NCBI RefSeq assembly: GCF_014643775.1
Contig: NZ_BMKC01000002.1
Coordinates: forward strand, 484,698-548,697
Length of the DNA stretch: 64,000 nucleotides
From: Arenimonas soli
Lineage (GTDB): Bacteria; Pseudomonadota; Gammaproteobacteria; Xanthomonadales; Xanthomonadaceae
Direction of reading: 5' to 3'
Shown: one piece after another, positions 28,602 to 37,988 of the stretch
How positions within the stretch are numbered: the first letter of the stretch is position 1
Layout of the letters: each line of letters starts with the position of its first letter
Program-made: the position numbers and the translations under genes
Notes under the pieces: model-generated
Told to the model about the DNA's origin: nothing
Databases searched by the model: none
Seen by the model: the letters and a program-made list of their open reading frames with translations, nothing else

Positions 28602-29530
28602 TCGCGGCGCTGGAACAGGCCCGGCTTGACCAGGTCGACGAAATCCCGCGCCTGCGGGCTCAGGTACTTGCCCTTGCGCATCACCACGCCGTAGCTGCGC
28701 GGCGGGAAGTAGTCGGCCAGGCTGCGCGCCACCAGCCGCTGCTTGTCGGCTTCGGTCAGGCAGATGCTGGTGACGATGCTGATGCCCAGGCCCATGGCCA
28801 CGTACTGCTTGATCACCTCCCAGCCGCCCACTTCCAGCGCCACCGTGTAAGGCACGCGCTGCTGCTGGAACACCAGGTCCACCAGCCGGTAGGTGGTGAG
28901 CCGCCGCGGCGGCAGGATCAGGCCGTAGGGCGACAGGTCCTCGAGCCGCAGGTCGGGCTTTTCCGCCAGCGGGTGGCCGGGCGGGCAGATCAGCATCGGG
29001 TCGAAGGAATACACCGGCTCGTAGGCCAGGTCGGTGGGCACGTCCAGCATCGAGCCCACGGCCAGGTCGACGCCGTCCGAGCGCAGCAGGCCCAGGCCGT
29101 CCTGGCCGGTGACGTTGTGCAGCACCAGCTGGACCTCGGGGTGCTGTTCGCGGAAGGCCTGCACCAGGGTAGGCAGCAGGTAGAGGATGGTTGAACTGCC
29201 GGCCGCCACGTGCAGCTCGCCGGCTTTCAAACCCTTGATCTTGCTGCGGAACTCGGCCTCCAGGCCGTCCAGGCCCTCGACCAGCGGCCGGGCCAGGTCG
29301 TAGAGCAGCTGGCCTTCGCGGGTCAGGCTGAAGCGCCGGCCGATGCGCTCGAAGAGCGGCGTGCCCAGCTCCCGCTCCAGGGCCTGCACCTGCAGGGTCA
29401 CGGCCGGCTGGCTCAGGAACAGGGCCTCGGCCGCCCGGGTCACCGAACCCAGGCGCGCGACCTGGCAGAAGGCCCGCACCGGCTTGAGACGGTCGCCCTT
29501 GTAATAAAAACGGGGCTTGCGCTCGGCCAT
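28571..29530 (-). CDS. LysR-family transcriptional regulator (CysB-like), divergent from aceBA
   Basis: This 319-residue LysR regulator has the N-terminal winged helix-turn-helix VARLGSVTRAAEALFLSQPA and a periplasmic-binding-like effector domain (from about residue 110: GELHVAAGSSTILYLLPTLV). It is divergent from aceB, and the intergenic region holds a 17-base palindrome of LysR type. Control of the glyoxylate shunt and of its own gene is a reasonable inference. The last 31 bases overlap the 3' end of the ybdG gene tail to tail. Confidence 0.9.
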   Translation of the reverse strand: MAERKPRFYYKGDRLKPVRAFCQVARLGSVTRAAEALFLSQPAVTLQVQALERELGTPLFERIGRRFSLTREGQLLYDLARPLVEGLDGLEAEFRSKIKGLKAGELHVAAGSSTILYLLPTLVQAFREQHPEVQLVLHNVTGQDGLGLLRSDGVDLAVGSMLDVPTDLAYEPVYSFDPMLICPPGHPLAEKPDLRLEDLSPYGLILPPRRLTTYRLVDLVFQQQRVPYTVALEVGGWEVIKQYVAMGLGISIVTSICLTEADKQRLVARSLADYFPPRSYGVVMRKGKYLSPQARDFVDLVKPGLFQRRDYFDSGHSER

Positions 29531-29551
29531 AAGTGGCTGTTTCCAGTTAGA

Positions 29552-29568
29552 TATAAGCTGAGCTTATA
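29552..29568. promoter_or_regulatory. Probable LysR operator between the regulator and aceB
   Basis: TATAAGCT-G-AGCTTATA is a perfect 8-base inverted repeat with a one-base centre, containing the T-N11-A core typical of LysR-type operators. It lies 22 bases from the regulator start and 82 from aceB. The AT-rich sequence stands out from the surrounding G+C-rich DNA. Confidence 0.65.
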
Positions 29569-29576
29569 CCAAGTAT

Positions 29577-29592
29577 CAAAACATTTGTTTTG
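29577..29592. promoter_or_regulatory. Second inverted repeat and possible aceB -35 region
   Basis: CAAAAC-ATTT-GTTTTG is a perfect 6-base inverted repeat located 8 bases after the first operator-like palindrome. Its right arm overlaps TTGTCA (29590-29595), a good -35 hexamer for aceB. TAGGGT at 29614-29619 is the best available -10, 18 bases on. It could be the activation half-site next to the recognition site, as in many LysR promoters. Confidence 0.45.
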
Positions 29593-29649
29593 TCAAAGTC
29601 CAGCCCCCGGGCCTAGGGTCGAGTCCAGATTCGAACCCGGAGAGTTCCC

Positions 29650-31251
<1,602 letters not shown>

Positions 31252-31281
31252 TCCACACCCCCACGACAAGGACCCACCGCC

Positions 31282-32586
31282 ATGACCACCACCCTCCCCA
31301 CCGCCGCGCAACTCAAGCAGACCTGGGCCAACGACGCCCGCTGGTCCGGCATCGAGCGCGGCTACAGCGCCGAAGAGGTGGTTCGCCTGCGCGGCACCGT
31401 GGCCATCGAACACTCCCTGGCCCGCCTGGGCGCGGAAAAGCTGTGGAAGTCGCTGGGCAGCGAGCCCTTCGTCAACGCGCTGGGCGCGCTGACCGGCAAC
31501 CAGGCCATGCAGCAGGTCAAGGCCGGCCTGAAGGCCATTTACCTCAGCGGCTGGCAGGTTGCGGCCGACGCCAACGTCGCCGGCGAGATGTACCCCGACC
31601 AGTCCCTGTACCCGGCCAACTCGGTGCCGCTGGTGGTCAAGCGCATCAACAACGCGCTGCTGCGCGCCGACCAGCTGCACCACGCCGAAGGCAAGGACGA
31701 CATCGATTTCCTGCAGCCGATCGTGGCCGACGCCGAAGCCGGTTTCGGCGGCGTGCTCAACGCCTTTGAACTGATGAAGGCGATGATTGAGGCCGGCGCC
31801 GCCGGCGTGCACTTCGAAGACCAGCTGGCTTCGGTGAAGAAGTGCGGCCACATGGGCGGCAAGGTGCTGGTGCCGACCCAGGAAGCCGTGCAGAAGCTGA
31901 TCGCCGCGCGCCTGGCCGCCGACGTGATGAACGTGCCGACCCTGCTGGTCGCGCGCACCGACGCCGAAGCCGCCGACCTGCTGACCAGCGACATCGACCC
32001 CAACGACAAGCCGTTCTGCACCGGTGAGCGCACCCCGGAAGGCTTCTACAAGACCCGCAACGGCATCGACCAGGCGATCAGCCGCGGCCTGGCCTACGCG
32101 CCCTATGCCGACCTGGTGTGGTGCGAAACCGGCAAGCCCGACCTCGAGTTCGCGCGCAAGTTCGCCGAGGCCATCCATGCGAAGTTCCCGGGCAAGCTGC
32201 TGGCCTACAACTGCTCGCCGAGCTTCAACTGGAAGAAGAACCTCGACGACGCCACGATTGCCAGGTTCCAGAAGGAACTGGGCGCCATGGGCTACAAGTT
32301 CCAGTTCATCACCCTGGCCGGCTTCCACGCGCTCAACTACGGCATGTTCGAACTGGCGCATGGTTATGCGCGCAACCAGATGACCGCCTTCGTCGAACTG
32401 CAGGAGAAGGAGTTCGCCGCCGCCGACAAGGGCTTCACCGCGGTCAAGCACCAGCGCGAAGTGGGCACCGGCTACTTCGATTCGGTCACCCAGGCCATCC
32501 AGGGCGGGCAAAGCTCGACCACGGCGCTGAAGGGTTCGACCGAAGAAGAACAGTTCCAGGGGGAGCGACAGGCGGACGCCGCCTGA
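31282..32586 (+). CDS. aceA: Isocitrate lyase
   Basis: Isocitrate lyase cleaves isocitrate to glyoxylate and succinate, the entry step of the glyoxylate shunt. The 434-residue product carries the catalytic motif [14 protein letters not shown] with Cys188, and [20 protein letters not shown] for Mg and substrate. It lies 30 bases after aceB and is followed by a G+C-rich hairpin that probably ends the operon. Confidence 0.97.
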   Translation: MTTTLPTAAQLKQTWANDARWSGIERGYSAEEVVRLRGTVAIEHSLARLGAEKLWKSLGSEPFVNALGALTGNQAMQQVKAGLKAIYLSGWQVAADANVAGEMYPDQSLYPANSVPLVVKRINNALLRADQLHHAEGKDDIDFLQPIVADAEAGFGGVLNAFELMKAMIEAGAAGVHFEDQLASVKKCGHMGGKVLVPTQEAVQKLIAARLAADVMNVPTLLVARTDAEAADLLTSDIDPNDKPFCTGERTPEGFYKTRNGIDQAISRGLAYAPYADLVWCETGKPDLEFARKFAEAIHAKFPGKLLAYNCSPSFNWKKNLDDATIARFQKELGAMGYKFQFITLAGFHALNYGMFELAHGYARNQMTAFVELQEKEFAAADKGFTAVKHQREVGTGYFDSVTQAIQGGQSSTTALKGSTEEEQFQGERQADAA

Positions 32587-32592
32587 TCCTGG

Positions 32593-32624
32593 GGGCCGGC
32601 CCCGTCGGGGGAGGGGGCCGGCCC
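32593..32624 (+). terminator. Probable terminator of aceBA
   Basis: GGGCCGGCCCC (32593-32603) and GGGGCCGGCCC (32614-32624) can pair as an 11-base stem with a 10-base loop. This lies just after the aceA stop and is followed by GATTTG. The T tract is short, so termination may be only partial. Confidence 0.5.
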
Positions 32625-32659
32625 GATTTGATGCACGTCGCATATTCCCGGCCCGGTCC

Positions 32660-32681
32660 CGGTTACACTCGGCTGTAACCG
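32660..32681. promoter_or_regulatory. Inverted repeat in front of the cNMP-binding GGDEF gene
   Basis: CGGTTACA-CTCGGC-TGTAACCG is a perfect 8-base inverted repeat with a 6-base spacer, ending 16 bases before the GTG start. The 8-6-8 layout resembles sites of dimeric regulators of the CRP/FNR or TetR kind, but the half-site is not the CRP consensus. It could be an operator or a leader hairpin. Confidence 0.45.
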
Positions 32682-32697
32682 AGGGTCGAGTTTCCCA

Positions 32698-33714
32698 GTG
32701 AATCCAACCGATTACCCGGTCCACGTCGCCGCCGCAGACGGCAGCGACGCGGACGCCCGACTGCCATCGCAGCTGTCACCCGACGAGTTCCGGGTGCTGG
32801 CTTCTGTCGGCGTCAGCCGGGCGGTGCTGCCGGGCGAGGAGCTGTTCAAACGCGGCGAAGACGCACAGAGCATGTTCCTGGTCGACACCGGCGAAGTCCG
32901 CCTGTGCTTCGACGACGGCCTGGCCGACAAGCTGCTCGGGCCGGGCCAGTATTTCGGCGAACTGGCGGTCTTCATCGGCCGCCACCAGCGTTTCGCCCGC
33001 GCCGTGGCCGAAACCCCGGGCGTGCTTTACGAAATCACCCAGGACGCCTTCCAGGCCTTGATCGACCAGGAACCGGCGCACGTGGCCCGCTTCATGCGCC
33101 GCAGCTTCGCCTACCTGGTGGCCGGCGAACACCAGCTGGTGCAGAGCCTGCGCCGGCGCAACGAAGACCTGCTGCAGACGCTCGACACCCTGCGCCAGAC
33201 CCGCAGCGAGCTCACCGTCGCCCAGCAGCTGGTGCGCAGCGACGACCTGACCGGCCTGGCCAACCGCCGCGGCCTGTACCGGTACCTGGATGAACTGGGC
33301 CACCAGCCCCTGGCGGGCCACCGCCTGGCCCTGCTGCTGGTGGACATCGACCACTTCAAGCAAATCAACGACCGCAGCGGCCACCTGGCCGGCGACGCCG
33401 CCCTGCGCGCGATCGCCGAGGAAGTGCGGCGCATGGCCGGGCCGCTGGAGCTGCCCTGCCGCCTGGGCGGCGACGAATTCGCCCTGGTGCTGCGCGTGGC
33501 CGACCGGGGCGAGCTGGCCAACCGGGCCCTGGGCCTGCTGGCGGCCGTGCGCAGCCTGCGCCTGCCCAGCCTGGGCGAGTCGCGCCTGAGCGTGAGCGTG
33601 GGCGGCGCCTTCTGCGCCGACCCGGGCGGCTGGGCCGCCTGGTACAGCGAAGCCGACCGGGCCCTGTACGCCGCCAAGCGCCAGGGCGGCGACGCCTGGC
33701 GCCTGGACGAATAA
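32698..33714 (+). CDS. Diguanylate cyclase with N-terminal cyclic-nucleotide-binding domain
   Basis: The 338-residue protein has a CRP-like cNMP-binding domain at about residues 25-140. It includes the phosphate-binding cassette GPGQYFGELAVF followed by R-F-A near residue 98. A helical linker (140-180) leads to a GGDEF domain with the intact motif RLGGDEFALVL (257-261). No RxxD inhibitory site precedes the motif. It should make cyclic di-GMP under control of a bound nucleotide. No membrane or signal segment is present. It starts at a GTG. The next gene, 61 bases on, encodes a class III cyclase, so the pair may form a relay. Confidence 0.88.
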   Translation: MNPTDYPVHVAAADGSDADARLPSQLSPDEFRVLASVGVSRAVLPGEELFKRGEDAQSMFLVDTGEVRLCFDDGLADKLLGPGQYFGELAVFIGRHQRFARAVAETPGVLYEITQDAFQALIDQEPAHVARFMRRSFAYLVAGEHQLVQSLRRRNEDLLQTLDTLRQTRSELTVAQQLVRSDDLTGLANRRGLYRYLDELGHQPLAGHRLALLLVDIDHFKQINDRSGHLAGDAALRAIAEEVRRMAGPLELPCRLGGDEFALVLRVADRGELANRALGLLAAVRSLRLPSLGESRLSVSVGGAFCADPGGWAAWYSEADRALYAAKRQGGDAWRLDE

Positions 33715-33775
33715 GTCTTGTCCGGCGTGCCGCGACCCCTGCGTTCACTCCGGTAGGACGCCTGCCGGCAACACA

Positions 33776-36409
33776 ATGCACGCCATGGACCCCCGCCACC
33801 CGAGTCGCCCCGACGCGCCTGCCGTGCGGCCGATGCTGCGCGCGGTGCTGGTGTGCGACATCGTCGGGTCCACGGCCCTGGTCGAACGCCTGGGGGACGC
33901 CCGCACCGCCGCGCTGATGCAGCGCCACGACCAGCTGCTGCTGCAGGCCATGAAGCTTTGCCACGGCCAGCTGGTGGACAAGGCCGACGGCGTGCTGGCC
34001 CTGTTCGAGCGGCCCATCCAGGCCCTGGACTTCGCCCTGCGCTACCAGCGCGGCCTGCACGAGCTGGGCAAGGCCGAAGGCATTCCGCTGCGCGCCCGCA
34101 CCGGCATCCACGTGGGCGACGTGATGACCTGGGCCAACCACCCGCGCGACGTGCAGGCCGGCGCCAAGCCCATCGAGGTCGAAGGCCTGGCCAAGCCGGT
34201 GGCCGCCCGCCTGATGGGCCTGGCCATGCCCGGCCAGGTGCTGATGTCGGGCATGGCCCAGAACCTGTCGCACCGCGCCGCCGGCGAACTGGGCGAACGC
34301 GCCGGCCGGCTGCGCTGGCTGGTGCACGGCCGCTACCGCTTCAAGGGCGTGCCGGCGCCGATGCTGGTGCACGAAGTCGGCGAGCCCGGCATCGCGCCGC
34401 TGCGCGCGCCCGAGTCGGGCGACAAGGCCTGGCGCGAGCTGCCGCTGTGGCGACGGCCGCCGGTCATCGCCGCCGAAGCCCTGCTGCTGCTGGCCCTGGG
34501 CGCCGGCCTGCTGTGGTCCACCTTCCGCAGCGAACCCGCCATCGCCTTCGCCGAACGCGACTGGGTGGTGGTGGCCGACGTGCAGAACCAGACCGGCGAA
34601 GACCTGTTCGACGACTCCCTGGACGTGGCCCTGCGCATCGGCCTGGAACAGTCCCGCCACGTGAACCTGGTATCGGAGCTCCAGGTCGATCGCGCCCTGC
34701 AGCGCATGCAGCGCACCGGCCAACCGGTAGACCGGCAGCTGGCCGTCGAACTGGCGCTGCGCGAAGGCGCGAAAGCCGTGATCCTGCCCACGGTCGCCGA
34801 AGTCGGCGGCCGGGTGCGCGTAAGCCTGGAACTGATCGAGCCCACCAGTGGCAACACCGTGCTGAGCAATTTCGGCGAAGGCAAGGGCAGGGAAGGCGTG
34901 CTGCCCGCGATGGACATCGCGCTGGCCGGAACGCGCGCAAGCCTGGGCGAATCGGTGGCGTCGATCGAGGCCACCGGCAAGCCGCTGGAGGAGGCGAGCA
35001 CTGGCGACCTGGTGGCCCTGAAGGCCTTTTCGCTGGGCGTGAAGGCGCGCTACGAAAGCCGGCTGGAGGAGGCCTGGGACCTTTTCGAAGAAGCCGTGCG
35101 CCGCGACCCCGAGTTTTCCATGGCCTACCTGCGCATGGCCTTCCTGCGCTATTCGTACAACGACGGCAAGGGCCTGGAGCACTACCTGGGCCTGGCGCAG
35201 AAATACCGCAGCAACCTGAGCGAGCGCGAAGCCCTGTTCCTGGACGCCGCGGCGCGCGTGCCCGAAGGGCCGGACCCCACGCTGCGCCGGCTGCGCGTGC
35301 TGTCGGCGATGTATCCGGACGAATACCGCGCCTACTACAACTACGCCTACTTCGGCTGGACCGGCGGCCAACGCTACCGCGAGAGCCTCGAGCAGCTGGC
35401 CCCGGCCGTGAACGGGCAAAACCCGGCGCGGGCAAGCGCGGCCTACCTGCAGGGCATCCTGCACCTGGCCGTCGGCGAGCCGAAGGCGGCGGTGACCGCG
35501 TTCGAGCGGGCCGAATCCCTGGGCGTCAGCGGCGAACGGCGGGCGCATGCCGAGGCGTACGCCAGCCTCAGGCGCTACGACGACGCGCGGCGCGTGCTGG
35601 GCCTGGCCACGGACACCGACGCGGCCAACGTGAGCTTCGAGCAGCTGCTGCCGCTGGTCAGCTTCCCGCTGGACCAGGGCCACTGGCAGGCGGCGCTGGA
35701 CGAGGCCACGCGGCAGGCGCGCGACGCCGCCGCCGTTTCCGATCTCAATGGCTGGGTAGCCGAGGGGTCGCTGCTGGGATTGCGCAGCTATTCGCCCGAC
35801 CCCGCCTTCGGCGCCGACGTCGCGGCCTACCTGCGTTCACAGGCGGCCCTGCTGCCCGACGCCAGCCGCTTCGACCGCCGCCACCTGGTGTTCCACGTGC
35901 TGGCGGCCGGCTGGATGGCCGCCCGCCAGGGCCAGGTCGAGCTGGCGCATGAGGCCCTGGACATCGTCGACCCCTACCCCGAGATCAAGGGATTCCCGGC
36001 CAATGCCGACATGGCGCGGGTCCTGCGGGCCGAGCTGGCCCTGCAGGCCGGCGACGCGGACCAGGCGCTGGACGTCCTGGCCAGCCGCAATGCCACCGGG
36101 GAAGAGCTGTACCTGGCCCATGCCCTGCGCATGCGCGCCCTGGAAGCGTCCGGCGACCCGGCGGGGGCGCTGGCGCAGGCCGAATGGCTGCGCGGCCACC
36201 GGGGCCTGGCCTACGTCGAATTCAACAGCCTGCACCTGCTGCAGCCGGTGAACATCATCGAGTCCAACCTGGCCCTGGCCTCGGCGGCGCGCCTGGCCAC
36301 GCAGCTGGGCCGCAAGGAACTGGCGGCGACGCGCCAGGCCGAGTTTGCGTCGGCCTGGCCCGGGCATGCGGACATGGACGTGGTGCGGCGCCGCTTCGGC
36401 GCCGACTGA
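33776..36409 (+). CDS. Putative peptide-modification-system cyclase: class III cyclase domain, membrane helix, TPR-rich C-terminus
   Basis: The 877-residue protein has an N-terminal class III nucleotide cyclase domain: VCDIVGSTALVERLGD with metal-site Asp28, DKADGVLALFE with Asp71, and RTGIHVGDVMTW. One membrane helix lies at about 229-249. A FlgO/TolB-N-like domain (about 255-380) and then a long TPR region reach the end. This architecture matches the proteins annotated as 'putative peptide modification system cyclase', found in Xanthomonadales with an NHLP-type peptide and a SagB-like dehydrogenase; both are the next two genes. The transition-state Asn of active cyclases appears to be Pro141, four residues before Arg145. 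A second ATG at 33785 is an equally possible start. The stop abuts the convergent precursor stop with no base between. Confidence 0.85.
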   Translation: MHAMDPRHPSRPDAPAVRPMLRAVLVCDIVGSTALVERLGDARTAALMQRHDQLLLQAMKLCHGQLVDKADGVLALFERPIQALDFALRYQRGLHELGKAEGIPLRARTGIHVGDVMTWANHPRDVQAGAKPIEVEGLAKPVAARLMGLAMPGQVLMSGMAQNLSHRAAGELGERAGRLRWLVHGRYRFKGVPAPMLVHEVGEPGIAPLRAPESGDKAWRELPLWRRPPVIAAEALLLLALGAGLLWSTFRSEPAIAFAERDWVVVADVQNQTGEDLFDDSLDVALRIGLEQSRHVNLVSELQVDRALQRMQRTGQPVDRQLAVELALREGAKAVILPTVAEVGGRVRVSLELIEPTSGNTVLSNFGEGKGREGVLPAMDIALAGTRASLGESVASIEATGKPLEEASTGDLVALKAFSLGVKARYESRLEEAWDLFEEAVRRDPEFSMAYLRMAFLRYSYNDGKGLEHYLGLAQKYRSNLSEREALFLDAAARVPEGPDPTLRRLRVLSAMYPDEYRAYYNYAYFGWTGGQRYRESLEQLAPAVNGQNPARASAAYLQGILHLAVGEPKAAVTAFERAESLGVSGERRAHAEAYASLRRYDDARRVLGLATDTDAANVSFEQLLPLVSFPLDQGHWQAALDEATRQARDAAAVSDLNGWVAEGSLLGLRSYSPDPAFGADVAAYLRSQAALLPDASRFDRRHLVFHVLAAGWMAARQGQVELAHEALDIVDPYPEIKGFPANADMARVLRAELALQAGDADQALDVLASRNATGEELYLAHALRMRALEASGDPAGALAQAEWLRGHRGLAYVEFNSLHLLQPVNIIESNLALASAARLATQLGRKELAATRQAEFASAWPGHADMDVVRRRFGAD

Positions 36410-36697
36410 TCAGCGCTGCGGGTTTTCCAGCGTGATCGGGTGGGCGCCGGCCTGTTCCGTGGCCAGCTGCTTGCGCAGCGTGTCGCGGCTGGCGGCGATG
36501 TCCTTCTTGTCGGCCAGCTTCGACACCGACAGGCAGGACCACAGGCCTTCCTTCACCGACGCATCGGCGGCGGGGGCGTGGCCCACCTGGGCCAGGGCCT
36601 GGCGCGGGTCCTTCTGGAACAGGGCGCGGAAGTCGTCGTCGGTGGCGAGCTTGTCGAGCAGCTTGGCGGCGGTTTCGTCGGAAAGCGTGTTGGACAT
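36410..36697 (-). CDS. NHLP-related RiPP precursor peptide
   Basis: This is a 95-residue peptide. The N-terminal half has the nitrile-hydratase-alpha-like leader pattern LLDKLATDDDFRALFQKDPR followed by QALAQVG. The C-terminal half contains the only Cys (55, in GLWSCLSVSKLADKKD), a helical stretch IAASRDTLRKQLA, and the tail AGAHPITLENPQR. The pattern fits the 'putative modified peptide' family seen beside the cyclase and SagB-like dehydrogenase. An AGGGGGA ribosome site lies seven bases upstream of the ATG. The gene runs opposite to both partners. Its stop codon touches the cyclase stop (TGATCA), and it shares an upstream region with the dehydrogenase. The nature and site of modification are unknown. 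Confidence 0.82.
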   Translation of the reverse strand: MSNTLSDETAAKLLDKLATDDDFRALFQKDPRQALAQVGHAPAADASVKEGLWSCLSVSKLADKKDIAASRDTLRKQLATEQAGAHPITLENPQR

Positions 36698-36715
36698 CGT
36701 GGTTCCCCCTGGCGT

Positions 36716-36729
36716 GACGCAAATGCGTC
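36716..36729. promoter_or_regulatory. Palindrome between the precursor and dehydrogenase genes
   Basis: GACGCA-AA-TGCGTC is a perfect 6-base inverted repeat with a 2-base centre. It is the only strong palindrome in the 112-base divergent region and lies six bases upstream of the precursor ribosome site. It may be an operator shared by the two genes or a leader hairpin of the precursor mRNA. Confidence 0.4.
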
Positions 36730-36809
36730 GGAAATGGTGTGCACCCCGCTCCCCGGGGCGCGGCGGCAGTGTCGCATACTGTCGCCCCCGCCCGAAGCCG
36801 GAACCGCCG

Positions 36810-37988
36810 ATGCCACTGCGCCGCTGCCAGCACCTGTTCGTGGAACTCGACCAGGCGCCGCGCTTCGCCTTCGACACCCTGCTGACCGGCGGCGACGGCA
36901 TGGACCGGACGCCGCGCTGGCTGGCCTACGCCGCGCACCTGGACGAACCGGTGCCCGTGACGCTGGACCAGCTGGCAGTGCTGCAGGCCGTGCCACTCGA
37001 CTGGACCGACGCCGCGGCCTTGCATGCAAGCCACGGCGAGGCCGCCGTGCAGGCGCTGCTGGCGCTGGGCCTGCTGATTTCCGACGCCGACGAACACGCC
37101 GGCTGGCGCGACCGCGACCAGGCCACCCGCGACATCGCCTGGTGGACCCCGGCGCTGATGGCCCAGGCCCACGGCGGCTGGCGCGACCTGGACATCCAGG
37201 CCCGCGGCGAACAGGGCCTGATGCTGAGCAGCCAGCAGATGGTGGACGCCTTCGGCGCCGCGCCCGAACCGGACTACCGCCGCGCGCCCGAGGCCACGCC
37301 GGTGGCGCTGCCGCTGGCCGAACCCAATCATTTCGACGCGCTGCTGCAGCGCCGCCGCACTTGCCGCAACTTCGACGCCGGCGCCACGCTGGCGCAAGAC
37401 GACTTTTCCGCGATGCTGCGCCGCGTCTGGGGCGCGCTGGGCACGCGCACCCTGGCGCCGGGCGCCGTGGCGGTGAAAAAGACCAGCCCGGCCGGCGGTG
37501 GCCTGCACGCGGTGGAAGCCTACGTGCTGGTGCGGCGGGTCGAGGGCCTGGCGCCCGGCCTTTACCACTACCTTTCCATGCGGCACGCGCTGGAACCGCT
37601 GGCGGCGCTGTCGCCCGACGAGGCCGCCGCGCTGGCCCACCGCTTCGTCGCCGGCCAGGATTGGTTCGAGGACGTGCCGGTGATGGTGGTGATGACGGCG
37701 CGCTTCGACCGCCTGTTCTGGAAATACCGCCGCCACGCCAAGGCCTGGCGGGTGGTGCACCTGGACGTGGGGCATCTGTCGCAGACCATGTACCTGTCGG
37801 CCACCGAACGCGGGCTGGGCTGCTTCGTCACCGCCGCCATCAACGACCGCGCCGTGGACGAGGCCCTGCGGCTAAGGCCGCTGCGCGAGGCGGCGATTGC
37901 GCTGGTGGGTTTCGGACCGCGCGCGGCGGAAATGCGCACGATGGAGCTGGACCAGTTCGACCCGGTGGATCTGGGCCGCGAGGCCTAA
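36810..37988 (+). CDS. SagB-like peptide maturation dehydrogenase (nitroreductase fold)
   Basis: The 392-residue protein has an N-terminal helical region (1-170) and a C-terminal FMN-dependent nitroreductase-like domain of SagB type. Its landmarks are QRRRTCRNFD (phosphate contact), KKTSPAGGGLHAVEAYVLV followed by GLAPGLYHY, and HLDVGHLSQTMYLSATERGL. SagB-type enzymes oxidise azolines to azoles in thiazole/oxazole-modified peptides. Here no YcaO cyclodehydratase is adjacent and the precursor has one Cys, so a different oxidation is possible. This is the 'putative peptide maturation dehydrogenase' partner of the cyclase and precursor. It is divergent from the precursor, and its stop overlaps the convergent GFA gene. 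Confidence 0.85.
   Translation: MPLRRCQHLFVELDQAPRFAFDTLLTGGDGMDRTPRWLAYAAHLDEPVPVTLDQLAVLQAVPLDWTDAAALHASHGEAAVQALLALGLLISDADEHAGWRDRDQATRDIAWWTPALMAQAHGGWRDLDIQARGEQGLMLSSQQMVDAFGAAPEPDYRRAPEATPVALPLAEPNHFDALLQRRRTCRNFDAGATLAQDDFSAMLRRVWGALGTRTLAPGAVAVKKTSPAGGGLHAVEAYVLVRRVEGLAPGLYHYLSMRHALEPLAALSPDEAAALAHRFVAGQDWFEDVPVMVVMTARFDRLFWKYRRHAKAWRVVHLDVGHLSQTMYLSATERGLGCFVTAAINDRAVDEALRLRPLREAAIALVGFGPRAAEMRTMELDQFDPVDLGREA

Noticed and set aside
29620-29645. T-loop-like GGGTTCGAATC on the minus strand, possible tRNA or attachment core
   Set aside because: The flanking bases do not form a T-stem, and no acceptor, D or anticodon arms can be drawn. The stretch also holds the aceB ribosome site.
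33365-35683. Minus-strand open frame of 772 codons opposite the GGDEF and cyclase genes
   Set aside because: It is antisense to genes with readable GGDEF and cyclase motifs, with composition typical of antisense frames.
36410-37988. Thiazole/oxazole-modified microcin cluster with YcaO enzyme
   Set aside because: No YcaO or SagC/SagD-like protein is encoded within the window, and the precursor has only one Cys and few Ser/Thr in its C-terminal half.
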